From positions 76,381,541 to 76,445,540 of the forward strand of contig JAMXBB010000010.1 of assembly GCA_024138015.1 (NCBI GenBank): a stretch of 64,000 nt of DNA, given 5' to 3'. This document shows, piece by piece, positions 10,568 to 22,559 of this stretch. Position 1 is the stretch's first letter. Every line of letters begins with the position of its first letter. This DNA is from Lumnitzera littorea (lineage: Eukaryota; Streptophyta; Magnoliopsida; Myrtales; Combretaceae). Made by a program: the position numbers and the translations under genes. The notes beneath the pieces are model-generated. The model did not search any database. It saw nothing but the letters and a program-made list of their open reading frames with translations, and was not told where the DNA came from.

Positions 10568-11790
10568 TTAATATTCCTATGACCAACACTTAAAACCTAT
10601 ACTTTGGTGATATGTCGATGGGAGGACAGTAGATGAGTATTATATGGAAAATAAATACTTATTCTGAGGAGAAAAATTATGCATGTCGACTTGTTCACTA
10701 AGAGAGTTACTGATCAAGGAAGCATACAATAGAAGACTCTCTGGACATTTAGGAGAGAGAAGAACATATAAGTTGTTAAGTAGATGATTCTTTTGGTCGA
10801 GAATACGACGAGATGTACACCAAGTTGTTAAGGGCTATACTACATGTAAGAGGGCCAAGTGCTGAGCCGAACAAGGGAAGGCATGCCTTTGCTTGCCCCA
10901 ACGAAACCATCGATTAAGTTGAGTATGGACCTTGTCCTCAAATTATGAAGAACAGCCTAAGGCAAAGATTTCATAATGGTCCTCATAGATAGATTCAATA
11001 AAATTGCACACTTTGTACTCTGCTCCAAGACTAACTACACTTCGGCTATTGCTTCTCTTTTCTTACAAGAGATTGTTTGGTTACACGGCGTGCCAAGAAA
11101 TATAGTCTCTGATAGAGATCCCAAGTTCTTAAGCCATTTCTAGAGAACCTTGTGGTAACAGATGGGGACTAAACTACTATTCAACACTTCTTATTAGTCC
11201 TAAACTAACAGCTAAACAGAGGTAATTAATCACACTTTAGGATCACTGTTCCGAGCTGCAATAGGCAAGAACTTAGCTAATTGAGACGTTTGTTTGGCCA
11301 TGGTCGAATTCACTTACAACCAAACAGTGCATGATAGCACCAAGTAGACCCCCTTTAAAGTTGTCTATGGTTTTAATCTCGAGTTGGCCCTTGATTACAC
11401 CCCTGTACCTGTATCTAAGCAAGAAGACCTTGATACGAGAGCAAGAGTAGAGTCCCTACAACACATTTACAATAAAGTTACTCGACAAATTGACCAAGCT
11501 GCTAGAAGAATACGAGAGAAGGCTAAGGATAAGATGATGAGACAGTTTTAGCTTGGAGACCTAATATGGCTACACCTGAGCAAGGAAAGGTTTCCGATCA
11601 AGAGGAGAAATAAGCTATCTACACAAGTTAAAGGCCCTTTCAGAATCATCGCCTACAGATCGAAGCTTCTCGAAGATTATTGGGTTTTGAACACCTTTAA
11701 CATTACCAACCTCAGTCCATATTATCTTGACGAAGAACTAAACGAAGGCCAATTAGATTTGATCCCAAATCTAAATCAACCTAAAGGGAA
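10568..11790 (+). pseudogene. integrase remnant of G1
   Basis: Zinc-finger region near 10690-10860 (KEAYNRRLSGHLGER then a later CKRAKC). Core residues follow from 10915 in shifting frames: MDLVLKL-like, AHFVL, FLQEIVWLHGVPRN at 11065-11103 and SDRDPKFLSHF at 11110-11142, where the second catalytic aspartate is kept. PFKVVYGFNLELALD is at 11351-11393. The C-terminal domain continues to the polypurine run CTAAAGGGAA just before the LTR at 11791. Many stops; inactive. Confidence 0.85.
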
Positions 11791-12661
11791 TGATAGGAAT
11801 CAAGCTACTAAGCCTTTAACCCGTAGTCGAGCCCGAAGATGAGAGGGACTAATAAGGTGAATCCTCCTACTCCAGCCAAATCTTACCGATGCTAAGTTAC
11901 TCCTTACTGCTGATCAACTCTCTATGCCATGCCGAATGACTATCCATCTTTCGGAAATTATGTGCCAAATGAAAGAATGCCTTGTCAACAGCCAGACTCC
12001 ATGTACTTGCTCTGTCTTGTCCGACTTGACCCCTTACTAAGCAACATTACTGTTGAGAGGCCGAGAGATCCTATGTGTCAACTACTCTTATTCATACCAG
12101 TCCACAGCTACTCGGCATCCTTGCTCAGCCACCTAACCAATTAGTACTACTTTGTCTTCATCTTCCAATAGTACCACCAATATAGACCACTTGTAGAATC
12201 TGCTACTATAATCATTACTTTTCCGTAAATATTCATTTTTACTCTTTGTATACTTTATATGTTACTTTTTTAGGACAATAACCTTTTTGTCTTTTCCTTT
12301 TTAAGCAAGTTGCTCTAAATTCTTGGGTATAAATACCCCCGATCATCATTAATACACTTGATATTTTCCTTTCATAAACATTATTTATTTACTCTCATTT
12401 CACTCTTATCTTAACTCTTAAGTAAGACTAAGTGGCAAGTAATGCCACTAGACCAACTTGTGCATCATATTGAGTTATGCTATGAATCCTCAGACGTTTT
12501 ATTGGTGAGTCATATCCTTTAGAGCTATTTGTAGTTTTGCTTGTTTCCTTCCTCTCTTTTGTTCACTAGTGTGATTCCTCGATCACTTATTTCAAGTTAT
12601 TGGCAAGCTTGGACCCATACTTGAGATCGGCCTTATCTAGTCTTGGTTCTGGTCCGCATCA
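11791..12661 (+). repeat. 3' LTR of G1
   Basis: Starts TGATAGGAATCAAGC after the polypurine run 11781-11790 and ends GTCCGCATCA. A TATAAATA box lies at 12328-12335. It is 871 bp long. It aligns by eye with the G2 and G5 LTRs along its length. The flank after 12661 belongs to a different, minus-strand transposon remnant. Confidence 0.87.
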
Positions 12662-12689
12662 CCTACCATCTCCGTAATGTTTATTTCGT

Positions 12690-13564
12690 TGCCCTTTCTT
12701 AGGGCCATGAAGGCTTGAATCTCCCTCACAGCCTCGACATCACTAGACCTAAGCTCCTTCCAAGCCCCAATTCGGTCCATTTCATCCAAAAATCTACCTC
12801 TTCTAGTAACTTAACCACTAGGAAGTCATCCTGCCAGCCTTTAACAAAGTCACAAGGCCACTAAACAACTTTCTCCCTTGATGAGATTAGAGGCATGACC
12901 ACTCATCCATACCTTTCTACTGGTGGAAATGGTTAAAGAGCTTGGGAGTAGCCCTTATCACTAGGTATTTACAAAGCCCTTGAAACGCCTTCAATACCCT
13001 CCACCCATTAAGAAGGAGGTTCTAGTGGATGTTGAAGAGCTCCTTCTTGAATTCTCTTAAAGGGAGGCGCTATCCATATTCTAAGCACTTCTCAAACACT
13101 ACAAAACACCTCTTCAATAATAAGGGCACCCTTTCCTCCCTTCTTAGCAGCCCTATTACCCAACCTGGAATTGCTCCAACTATGAAGTTATTTAAAACCT
13201 AGTTAAGGGTAGAAGGCTTACTCCCACTAGTTCAACCACTTAGACCTTTGCTTATCCTAAGAGTGATGAATAGATCTCTAGCCTCTAGTAAGGAAGCATA
13301 TACATAAACGTCGCTTAGGATAGCACTAATAAGCCTTGACCTATCCAATACCTCTATCGCCATTCTCATATTGTCATTTAGCTATACCAGTAATGTGGCT
13401 TTGTCTTCTTCTCCATAAGGAAGATCACTCCTAGTGGTTTCTGAATCGGTTAGATGGCATTTTGACGCATCAAATGGCGTTTCACCTATGTTTGTAGACA
13501 TTTTAATGAGGAAGCAAAAAGAAACAAAGAACTTTGAAGAAAGGTTTGAGAAAGCGAATGCTTC
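12690..13564 (-). pseudogene. Remnant with 'putative gypsy type transposon' (Transposase_28, PF04195-like) domain
   Basis: Read on the minus strand from about 13501, the sequence gives MSTNIGETPFDASKC..., then after one stop NDNMRMAIEVLDRSR, VYVYASLLEARDLF and IPGWVIGLLRRE. Next come LPLREFKKELFNIH, NGWRVLKAFQGLCKYL, RATPKLFNHFHQ, GRKLFSGL and, after a frameshift, KGWQDDFLVVKLLEEVDFWMKW. The blocks around NGWRVL...LFNHF and GRKLF...KGWxDDFLVV fit my memory of the PF04195 domain found in plant retroelement open reading frames of unknown function. At least seven stops and one frameshift are present. G1 has inserted at its 3' side. An HMM search would settle the family. Confidence 0.6.
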
Positions 13565-13629
13565 GAAGAAGATAGACATTGTAGTAAAGAAAAGAGAGAG
13601 TTTGCAAAAGAGTAATCTTACAAAGTGAT

Positions 13630-16590
13630 TCTAGTATTTATAAGCTAAGCACCTTGGGGAACGAATTGGCAATTATAGGGATTTGAATAAGCACGACTCC
13701 CCTAAAACGCTACGATGCGGACATATGGAGATAACTTAGATTGGACGGTAGCGTTTCAAAGGCAAAATGCATGCAACTACATGTATGTCTACAATAACAA
13801 GACACCTACTACATCACATTAGTTGCACTAAAAATGGGTACATTAAAGTAAAGATTTGAAAAGTAACTTTCACAAGAAGTTTTCCTAGAGCCCCTTTGAC
13901 TTCCACAAAAGAACTTGTTCGGCACTCCAATAATGTTATGCCTCAGCACGAATAGATTGTATCTGCTTGGATAATGGTCAGCCTAACTCGACTTTATCAA
14001 GTTGACACCTCTACTCGGTAACCTTATTGACTAAAGCTCACAATATACCAAATCTTCACCTTGGCTCGAAGCTCTTAGCTCAGCTTACAGAGTTTCTACC
14101 TCGGTTCAACTATCCAGCTGGGTAGGCATGCATCCTGCTCTGACATGATGAAGGGCCAACTACTCAATACCCCTTAATGGCTAAGGAGATTGGACCTCCT
14201 ATGTTCCAACTCAAAACTATCGCACTTTCCTCTACCTATAAGGCAACCTGCTCAGATGAACCATACCTGCTCGGTCCTAGTATCATTCAGACCAAACGTC
14301 TTTGCCTCAGCCATTCGCCAACCTAAACTTCTATCATTGTCACGTTAGCACGACAACATTAATACAAACACCTCCAAACCAAATCAACTACATGCTTAAG
14401 AAGCCCATCTTTCTCTTCTTCTTACCTTCGCAATGGCAATAAGACTCCTAGGAGGGTGGTCCTCTGGCTTGTCCTGACCTAATAAGGTTTATGGCCTAGA
14501 ACAAGTCGCTCTCGGCCTAGGCTTAGAGCACAACTTACTGAACTATAAGAGGCCTTTAACGATTAGAAAGGCTTTGAATAAGGAGCTCAATGTTGCGGAT
14601 CTATATATCATATTTTTGCAAGGTACAATGGATGTATTACTTTCCTTTCCGTATAAACGACAATACTAATCATCCATTTGATAACTTCTATGAGTGAGTG
14701 GGCATCAGGTGGGTGCTTTTTAATTGGCTTAAGTTAATTAAATTAATGGTTCCTGACAGGTGATGTCTCTCTAATTAGTCGAAAAAATCATTTAGACAAA
14801 TGAAAGCAAAACGACGTGGTGTAAATTATTTTGAAAACTTGGGTAGTGAAATTAATATTTTAGAAGTTATGGTAGTCAATAAAAGGGTAAAAATTTAAAT
14901 AGCAAATTTGCATCTTCTCAAATAAGTACACGGGCATCCCTTCTGTCGTAACTGCAATTTTACACCGTATAGTTCCGTCCATTTACACAGTATTAATATA
15001 GAATCTCTTTACACAATATATGCCACCACCATGCAGCATTTAAGCGTCTTGAAATGTCGGGTTATAATTTGAATTGAGTTCAGGACCTCACGAACACAAT
15101 CATTTTTGTTGGTTAAGCGAACCACCATAGTAGTGCTTCTTAATTTTTTAATTTTTTATTTTTTTTTTAACTTCCTCCGCAATATTATAGAAAAAGAAGC
15201 AAGTGCCCGCCATTTTATTTCTACAAATCAAAATTTGGCCTCTCATTAGCCTTGTTACGTACAAGAAAAGGAGGTTCACTCTTTGAATAAGTCAATAAAC
15301 TAAAAAAAAAAGAATTGTAACGTAATTCTAAACTGAAAAGACCATTTAATTTGTATTAGCGATTGTTGATACTCTTAACTTAATGACGCTCTAATTACCA
15401 ATATGTTGAAACCCAATCCTTAATTCTTACTGAGTGAGGGTGTTAAAAAACACAGACGGAACAAGTTATCTGTAACTCGGACAAATTGAAAGGAAGTGAT
15501 TTAGGCACATCCCTTTTAATCGATAATCTTGGGCCGAATATTTGAAAATGGCTTAGAAATGAAATGTTTCAATAGTGTTCCCACAGTTCCAACGGATCGC
15601 TTAGTCTGGTTCATCTTCGGCGTAGAAGCACTCCATGTCCATCCATAGCTATTAGACGCTTTTTCAAAGTTCCTGTTCTAAACAAATCTCTTAGCTATCT
15701 CTATACCTGTATCATCTTTATTATTGAGCTATCCTTTAAAAGATTTATTTGTTTATATCTTCTTTTTTTTTTCACGAGAATAATTATATTTCCTATAATA
15801 TAGCACTCAGTTCATGGACAACTAATACGAAATTTGGAGGTTATTAATTCTCCTCACTGTCTTTGAGCAATTTTTTTCTTTATCTTTTTCTTTCACTTTC
15901 GATTACCTTTGAGCACTTGATAAGTTAACGTAAGCGTGTAATTTGCTGTTATTATTTGAATAGATAGTATGTCAATATGTTTGCCTAAATCGTGAGGACG
16001 TATTATAATGGTTAAAATCTTAATTTAGATATTATAGCATTTATATTATTCAATATTCATAAGGAATAAGATGAGAGGAGATTATTCTCCTTCTAAATCC
16101 CCAAATGAGAATACACCTATTGTCATTTACTCATCGCATACAAGTGAATCATATTCTCATTTATCCATCACATACAATTACCTATTATTCTAAAAGTAAG
16201 CAGGTAACCTTATTATATATGGTATTTATCCAGACTTTGCTCGATCGTGTAGGTTCCATATGGATATTTAAGATCATAAAATAAGTTTCAAGTACTAATT
16301 TATCAAAATCTATACCTATAGGATAGGGTATAGGTATGAAGTTAGGGTATTTTGTACTAATTTATCAAAATCTACACGCATACACAACTTCTCTCTCTCT
16401 CTTTTTCCATTTTCTTTTTTGTTTGATTTTTTGCATATAAACTTCTTTCGATAGAATGAGATAAGATAGACTTTCCATATTCATGATTGTCTATATCTAT
16501 ACGTAATGTTATGAGATTGCATGAAATAGTAAATAGAATTTATATAATCTTATACTAGCAAATAGAATACTTATAATGTGTTATGATTCG
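13630..16590. other. Non-genic stretch, probably old transposon sequence then AT-rich DNA
   Basis: 13630-14640 is relatively GC-richer, with no coding signal; it may be untranslated or LTR sequence of the transposon remnant at 12690-13564, but no matching second LTR was found. 14640-16590 is AT-rich with poly-T runs (15150-15175, 15760-15770). A short direct repeat of a GTACTAATTTATCAAAATCT unit lies at about 16292 and 16352. No gene is supported. Confidence 0.5.
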
Positions 16591-17149
16591 AGGCTTTCTC
16601 TAGTGTACTGATGGATCGTGCAATGCTTGTTGTCTTATTTTCACAGTAGTAAGTAAGCCTAACTCACATAACAATAGCCAATAAGGCTTAAATCTATGAG
16701 CAACATGAAAAAAGAATGAAATGCAATAGTAAATAGAAAGGACATGAGCACGAATCGTAAAAATGAATAGCACACTTTTATTAATCCATGGGTATTACAA
16801 GGCTACAATTGTGTATGCATAGAGGGTATGTGTATATAACAAGATGTCTTTAGTCGTGATCAATCAAAGTGATGAATAAGAACTTTAATCCAAAAGAGTA
16901 CTTATACCATCGTAAAGAACTTTATGAGCATTTTTGTGTCCAATAGGAATAGACATTAAAATCATTGAAATAGCATTATTCCTAAAGTGGAAACTTTCAA
17001 ATAATAAAAAGCCCCTAGTTATAAGTACAAAAAGTCCCCATATATGTTACAATAGTGTTCAAAAGGATGGGGTCTTGCTAGTATAAGTTCGTTTTAAAGA
17101 AAAGGGACTTTAACATCCTCTCCCACTTAATTTTATTAACATCTTTGGC
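16591..17149. other. Possible 3' flank or LTR of G3
   Basis: Sequence left of the G3 coding remnant, in the place where a minus-strand 3' LTR would lie. No second LTR was found to compare with, so LTR status cannot be shown. No coding signal seen. Confidence 0.3.
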
Positions 17150-17179
17150 ATATGTGTTGGAGCTTAGATTTGGTGGTAG

Positions 17180-18170
17180 AGATCTTCTAGTTAACAAAGT
17201 TGACTTTTTCTCATATAAGGGCTTGAGGTCTTCTTTGATCTCTTGGCTAATATCTTGTTCTTCCTAATCTCTCCACTTAACTAAGCACTTGATATGTTTT
17301 TCTCTAATGGTGGGATCTTTGACTCTTTACTCTATAAGGATGTCTTTCATATCTTGACTTAGGTTGAACTTGATCTTAACGTATGACTTTTTGGACAAAT
17401 TGCGAAATAGGTCTTTCATGTCCAGATAATATGGCTTCAGGATACTGACATGAAAAATCAAATAAACTTCAACCACATAGGTGGTTGTAACAAAGTACTG
17501 AAGGTATTTTTCTAGCAAATCATTGAATATCTCTATTTACTCATCACTTTATGAATGGTAGCTACAAGTCGTGCTTAAAGTAGGAACCTAGGAGGTAGAA
17601 CAACTTTGTCTAAAACTTCCTTGTGAACTTGCCATCCTTATCACTATAATATTCTAGGGTACACTCCCCAAAAGCTTCACACCATGCTTAAAGAAAAGCT
17701 AGGTTGTCTCTTCTATATTTAAACTCTTCATAGTAGGAACGAAGGTGATATACTTAGAGAACCTGTCAATAACAACAAAAATAGATGTGTACTCCCCCAC
17801 TTTTGGTATGGAATTGATAAAGTCCATGTAAGACACTTACCTATAGGTTAGATAGCACTAGAAGTGGATCCAATAGCCCTGCAGTCTTCTACCTCTTAAC
17901 TTTGTCTTATTAGTAGGTTAAACAAGTATTCATATAAGTCATCACATCCTCTTTCATAACCAATCAATAATAGCTTTACTTCAACAAGCTTAATGTTCTC
18001 TGCCAACCGAGGTGTCCAACCTACAAAGCATCATGGTACTCCCTTATAAGCACCCTTCTTAAGTTGCTTACCTTCAAGACATACAATTGGCACCCTTCTT
18101 AACCTTTCAAATGTCCATTTGGTAAAATTTACCTTTACTCACTAACTGGTATGCAATATGTACTAAGGAA
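17180..18170 (-). pseudogene. integrase plus chromodomain remnant of G3
   Basis: The zinc finger (HDALQVGHLGWQRT-like) lies near 17990-18060. The core GEYTSIFVVIDRFSKYITFVP at about 17735-17800 keeps the first catalytic aspartate. The C-terminal FHVSILKPYY segment is at 17415-17460. The last part, HIKCLVKWRD followed by a stop and EEQDISQE, at about 17235-17305 resembles a chromodomain, a fold that in chromoviruses is thought to steer integration toward modified chromatin. Stops at several conserved tryptophan and glutamine positions. Confidence 0.72.
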
Positions 18171-18199
18171 GCTAAATCTACTTACCTGCTCAAAGCATC

Positions 18200-19420
18200 T
18201 GTTACTTGATCAGTCCTCTCGTTATAATTCTCAATCTCTATATCAAACTCCACAAAGAACTCTTATTATCTAGCTTACTTGGCATAGAGCTTCGTTTAAG
18301 TCAATATGTAGCTGGTAGTAGAATTTTTTATCTTCACTAGAAACTTGGATCCCGACAAGTCACGTTTCTAAGTCTCTAGATAGTGAACAATTGCAAGTAA
18401 CTCCTTCTCTTAGGCTAAGTACCTACACTCTATTTAATTCATATCTCTACTCTCATATGCTACTGGATAGCCCTCTTACATCAACACTCCAACTAATACA
18501 ATGTCTATGTCATTCAAGCAGACTTCAAAAGGTTTAGAGATGTCAGGAAGTGCGAGAACTAGCTCCTCCATCATTACACACTTTAACTCTTTAAAGGTAA
18601 TATGACAGTCCTCATCCCATGACCATGCTCAATCTTTCTTCAACAAATCTATAAGAGGTGCAACTTCTATAATAATTAGCGAATCAAGCAAGGACTATAA
18701 CTTTGTCACATTCTTAGGTACTAGCCACTACCTGATTGCTTCTATCTTTGTCATACCTATCCGAATTCGCCCTTCCTCAACTACATGGCCCAAGAAGTTG
18801 ATACACTTTTAGGCAAACGTTCATTTCTCACACTTCGCATGCAAATGATTCTCTCACAACTCTTGGAAAATCACTTGTAAGTGCTTCACATGGTTCTATA
18901 ATATCTTGTTGTACACATCAATGTCATCTATGTATATGACTATAAACTTATCGAGATAATCATGAAATACATTATTCATTAAAATATAAAATATTGTAGG
19001 AGCATTAGTGAGACTGAAGGGCATTACCAAGAACTCATAAGCTCCATATTAGGTAACATACGTAGTCTTAGGCTCATCATCCTCAACAATACAAACCCGA
19101 TGATACCTTGAGTGAAGATCTAGCTTTGTAAAGTACTTAACGTTGCTCAGTTGATCAAATAGCTAAGCGATCAGAGGGATTAGATAATAGTTCTTCATAG
19201 TTAGCTTGTTCAAAGCCCAATAGTTAATACATAATCTTAAACTCCCATCTTACTTTTTCTAAAATATAATAGGAGCCTCGTGTGATGCTTTAAGGTTCGA
19301 ATGAAGCCTACCTCTAATAACTCATCCAATTACTTCTTCAACTCAACAAGTTCGAGAGGCAACTTTTTGTATGGAGCTCTAGCAGGTGGTTTAGTGTCGG
19401 AATCAACTCAATTTCATTGT
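18200..19420 (-). pseudogene. RT and RNase H remnant of G3
   Basis: The catalytic box reads Y-I-D-D (plus 18923-18934), intact, within VIYIDDIDVYN. INFLGHVVEEGRIRIG lies around 18765-18805. RNase H segments ELLAIVHYLE (18365-18395) and ENYNERTDQVTDALSR (about 18190-18235) follow. Several stops interrupt the frame, for example after NKIL and in the CEK segment. The polymerase motif is preserved but the chain is not continuous. Confidence 0.8.
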
Positions 19421-19439
19421 CTATTGATCATCTAGTGAG

Positions 19440-20260
19440 TAAATGCTTTGAGAGCTTATTGAGCATCATAAAATTGTACTCTTACAGGACATTCTCTATT
19501 ACTTTTGGTATCTATGTCTTTCTAACATCCTCCTGCTTTATAAGGATAGCTAAGAAAGTAAGCTCTTGATATGTATGCCCTCTCTTCAATTAGAGTGCTG
19601 ATAGCATCATAGTCTCGATATTATTTCCCTCTTTACCATGGTTGCTTACCTTCTTCCTCTAAACTGATATACAACATGGCTTCTCATCTATGAATAACAA
19701 ACAATCCACTTTAGGCATGGGAGCAACTTTGGCTTACCTCAAGAAATCTATCCTAAGGACTATGCTAAAGTCATCCAATGAATAGTTATGAAGTTGAGAT
19801 TTCCACCTCAATCCCTAACCTTCACCTTCTCTCCTCCAACTCCTTAGATAGGACGAGCCTTAGAGTTGATAGCTTTAATTTGGCTAGTGTCTTCTAAAAG
19901 AACCAACCCTAATCTTTCGACCTCAGGCACATCAATGAAGTTAAGTGTATTATCAAAGTCGACCATTGCATTGGCACTCTTGCCATTGATGTTCAACTAA
20001 ACATACGTTAAGTCATTATCAATCTTGGGCTTATAGCATTGAGCAACTCTTTCCAATAGCCGATAGCATGTATAATGCGCCCATTAAGGCTCCTTGACTC
20101 TTCATCCTAGTATACACTCTCCACCTTCCAAGCCATGGCATTGAGCACAGCTTTATGTAGACAACAGTAACCTTCTTTGAGCTATTCCGTATGAAGCATG
20201 AGAATGAGAGCTTCTTACCTCCACTGTTTACCCCACTCTTTCTAAACAGGTGAAAGTTCT
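19440..20260 (-). pseudogene. protease region and gag end of G3
   Basis: The minus strand reads NTLNFIDVPEVERLGLVL at about 19905-19965, the retropepsin core following the active site; MVDFDNTLNFID shows D-F-D-N where D-S-G-S-T might be expected, so the catalytic triad seems lost. 20100-20250 would be nucleocapsid/linker, without a clear zinc knuckle. Frame broken repeatedly. Confidence 0.55.
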
Positions 20261-20269
20261 AGACACATC

Positions 20270-20295
20270 ATATATTCTAATATCAAAGCTTGATG
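20270..20295 (+). other. Possible degenerate primer binding site of G4
   Basis: TTCTAATATCAAAGCTTGATG resembles the usual plant PBS TTGGTATCARAGC with GG changed to AA, and CACATCA just before it resembles an LTR end. The sequence further left is not a recognisable LTR, so a 5' LTR would have to be almost wholly missing. Weak call. Confidence 0.3.
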
Positions 20296-20459
20296 TTACA
20301 ACCGATAGCTAAATGTTCGTAGTGATCGATTCTTGCAAAGAATTTACACATTCTATTGTACTTTATTTTTTCCACTGCAAAATAGAGCAAGTGTTGAAGT
20401 TGTTGATTTAGTATCGTATTTAGTCACATTGTGTTGAATCTTAGTTAGGTAGAGACTTT

Positions 20460-21315
20460 GTCGAAGCTCTATTAGAAGAATGTCGAATCTCTTTATCTAA
20501 GGAGAGATTGTGGATGTAGAAAATTATGCTTTTGATTATGGTCGTATTGAACAACAAACCCCATGAACCATAAACGAATAGATATAAAACCTTACTGCCA
20601 TTGTCACTAACTTGGCCGTAACTGTGCAAAGATCAATAGAAGTATAACCTCAAGAAGAAATGCTGAATGAGGATGAGGTATACGAGATAAGCTGACGGGG
20701 TAAGGTATGGAAATCGAAGTTCCTGGTGCTATGAATGCACCATAAGTGCAACCCATTCGAGTTGAAGGACGCATACAAAGAAGACTGAAATTAAGAGAAG
20801 TCAAGGATGTAAAAGATGATGAAGGTATGGATGAGTAGTTTCTTGAGTATGACAAATGTGAACCCCGAGCTCCTCTAAGGATTGAACACATTAAAGTGCA
20901 AGTTCCGAATTTCTTTAGATTTGAAAGTACCTATGAATATATGGAATAAGAAGAGAAGGTCGAGGAGATTTTTTATTTCTATGCTTATGAAGATTCAGTA
21001 CGTATTCAAGTAGCTGCCTTAGAGTTTTTTGGGTATGTAGCGATGTGGTGGAAGAAGTTGAAGACCATACGTTAGTGAACCCGATGAGAAATATGAACTT
21101 GGAATGAGATGAAACGAGTTTTGAGTATGTTTGTTCTTAAGCACTATGACTAAGATACTTTTCGACATCTTCAAGAGCTTAAGCAGGGTAGTCGATCTGT
21201 AGATGAGTATGTACAAGAATTTAAGTCATTAATGATCTAATGTGATGTTAATGAACTCGAAGTGCAAACTATTGCGAGATTTGTATCTAAACTACAATAT
21301 GAGATTGAAAATGTA
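20460..21315 (+). pseudogene. gag (capsid) remnant of G4
   Basis: Reads APLRIEHIKVQVPNFFRFE, EEKVEEIFYFYAYEDSVRIQVAALEFFGYVAMWWKKLK and LKHYD...LKQGSRSVDEYVQEFKSLM, matching the gag capsid core of G2 (4370-4760). Upstream, near 20560-20650, a decayed TNLAVTVQ block matches the G2 gag N-terminus. No zinc knuckle follows, because the sequence jumps into pol at about 21316. Confidence 0.75.
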
Positions 21316-22530
21316 AAGATGAGCTAATTGATCATGGATATGTTAGAGAAAGCATAAGCCCTTGTGTTAGGCCAATTGTTCTAGTGTTGAAGAAGGATGG
21401 CTCATAATAGATGTGCATTAACAACCGAGCTATCAACAAAATCACTGTCAAGTACAAATATCTAATACCTTGATTAGATGATATGTTAGATGAGTTATAT
21501 GGTACACAAATCTTTTCAAAAGTGGATTTGAAGAGTGGCTACCACCAAATCAGGATGAAACCTAGAGATGAATGGAAGATTGCTTTTAAGATGAAGGATG
21601 GTCTCTTTAAGAGGTTAATAATGCCGATTGAACTTAAGAATGTGTCGAGCACCTTCATGTGACTTAAAAACCATGTTTTAAGATCCATGATTGGTAAGTG
21701 TGTTATAGTTTATTTTGATGACATTTTGATATATAGAGCCAACCTCCCATCTCATATTGAGCACTTACATGCTGTGTTTGATATTCTTTGAGCTGAACCT
21801 CTATTAGGGAACTTCAAGAAATATGTATTCTATCAAAATGAGGTTATATTTCTCAGATATGTGGTCTCTGATGGAGGTATCTAAGTTGATTAAGAGAAAG
21901 TCAAAGCTATTCTTAAATAACTGACATCAACCAGCACTACCAATATTAAGAGCTTTCATGGTCTAACTTCATTCTATTGAAGGTTTATTCAGAACTTCAG
22001 TTCCATAGCTACCCCTTTGACCAATATGACTAAAAAGAATCCTGAATTCAAATGGTTAAAGAAAGCTCAGAAAAGTTTTGATGAGATTAAATCTAAGTTG
22101 ACTTTTGCCCTAATGCTTGTATTACTAGACTTTGATAAGGTCTTTGAGTTAGAGCGTAATGTATTTAGAGTACGCATTGCCGTTGTACTTATGTAAGAGC
22201 ACCAACTTGTTGTATACTTCAGTGAGAAGCTTAAAGGTACCACTTTGAACTACTCAGTGTATGACAAGGAATTTTATGCTCTCGTTTGAGCTCTTCATAA
22301 TTGGCAACAGTACTTACTGCGTAGGGAGTTTATTATCTACATGGACCATGAGTCCCTTAAATACTTACAAGGCAAGCAAAAACTCTCTCAACATTACGCT
22401 AAATGGGTAGAATTCTTGGAAACTTTTTATTACGTTATCAAATATAAGAGAGGAACTACCAACAATGTGGCTAATTCCCTGTCACATTGGCATATACTCA
22501 TAAATAGGATACTTAGTTTTGGTACCTTAC
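21316..22530 (+). pseudogene. RT and RNase H remnant of G4
   Basis: Begins in the linker before RT (GYVRES). VLKKDGS is near 21388-21408. The palm motif VDLKSGYHQIRMKPRDEWKIAFK is at about 21523-21590, with the catalytic Y-F-D-D intact at 21711-21722. The connection region then leads to RNase H (YDKEFYALV near 22260-22290; YMDHESLKYLQ...AKWVEFLETFYYVIKYK at 22337-22448). A handful of stops (for example after KKDGS and at TGA 21659) disrupt it. Compared with G1, G2, G5 and G6 it has fewer catalytic losses. Confidence 0.83.
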
Positions 22531-22559
22531 TAGATTAGTACAAGTAGGATCCTTTCTTT

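Larger units (their letters stand above)
1..12661 (+). mobile_element. Ty3/gypsy element G1, 5' end outside window, twice interrupted
   Basis: A decayed LTR retrotransposon in the order gag, protease, reverse transcriptase (RT), RNase H, integrase (IN), LTR, which is Ty3/gypsy order. The window opens inside gag. The coding remnant stops in RNase H at 2944, resumes in the same domain at 9471, stops again at 9713 and resumes at 10568. Removing the two inserts (2945-9470 and 9714-10567) leaves one continuous pol. The element ends with a 3' LTR at 11791-12661. Stops and frameshifts occur throughout, so it is not functional. Because the 5' LTR is outside the window, neither the target-site duplication nor the age can be read here. 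Confidence 0.9.
17150..20260 (-). mobile_element. Ty3/gypsy chromovirus remnant G3
   Basis: Read on the minus strand the order is protease (about 19900-20050), RT (18600-19400), RNase H (18200-18560), integrase (17350-18150) and chromodomain (17180-17340). That is a chromovirus-type pol. It differs in sequence from G1/G2/G5/G6: chromodomain present, IN core reads YTSIFVVIDRFSKY. Both LTR borders are unclear, and there are many stops. Its gag side abuts the gag side of G4 (head to head) with no recognisable pair of LTRs between, so one or both 5' ends have been lost. Confidence 0.82.
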
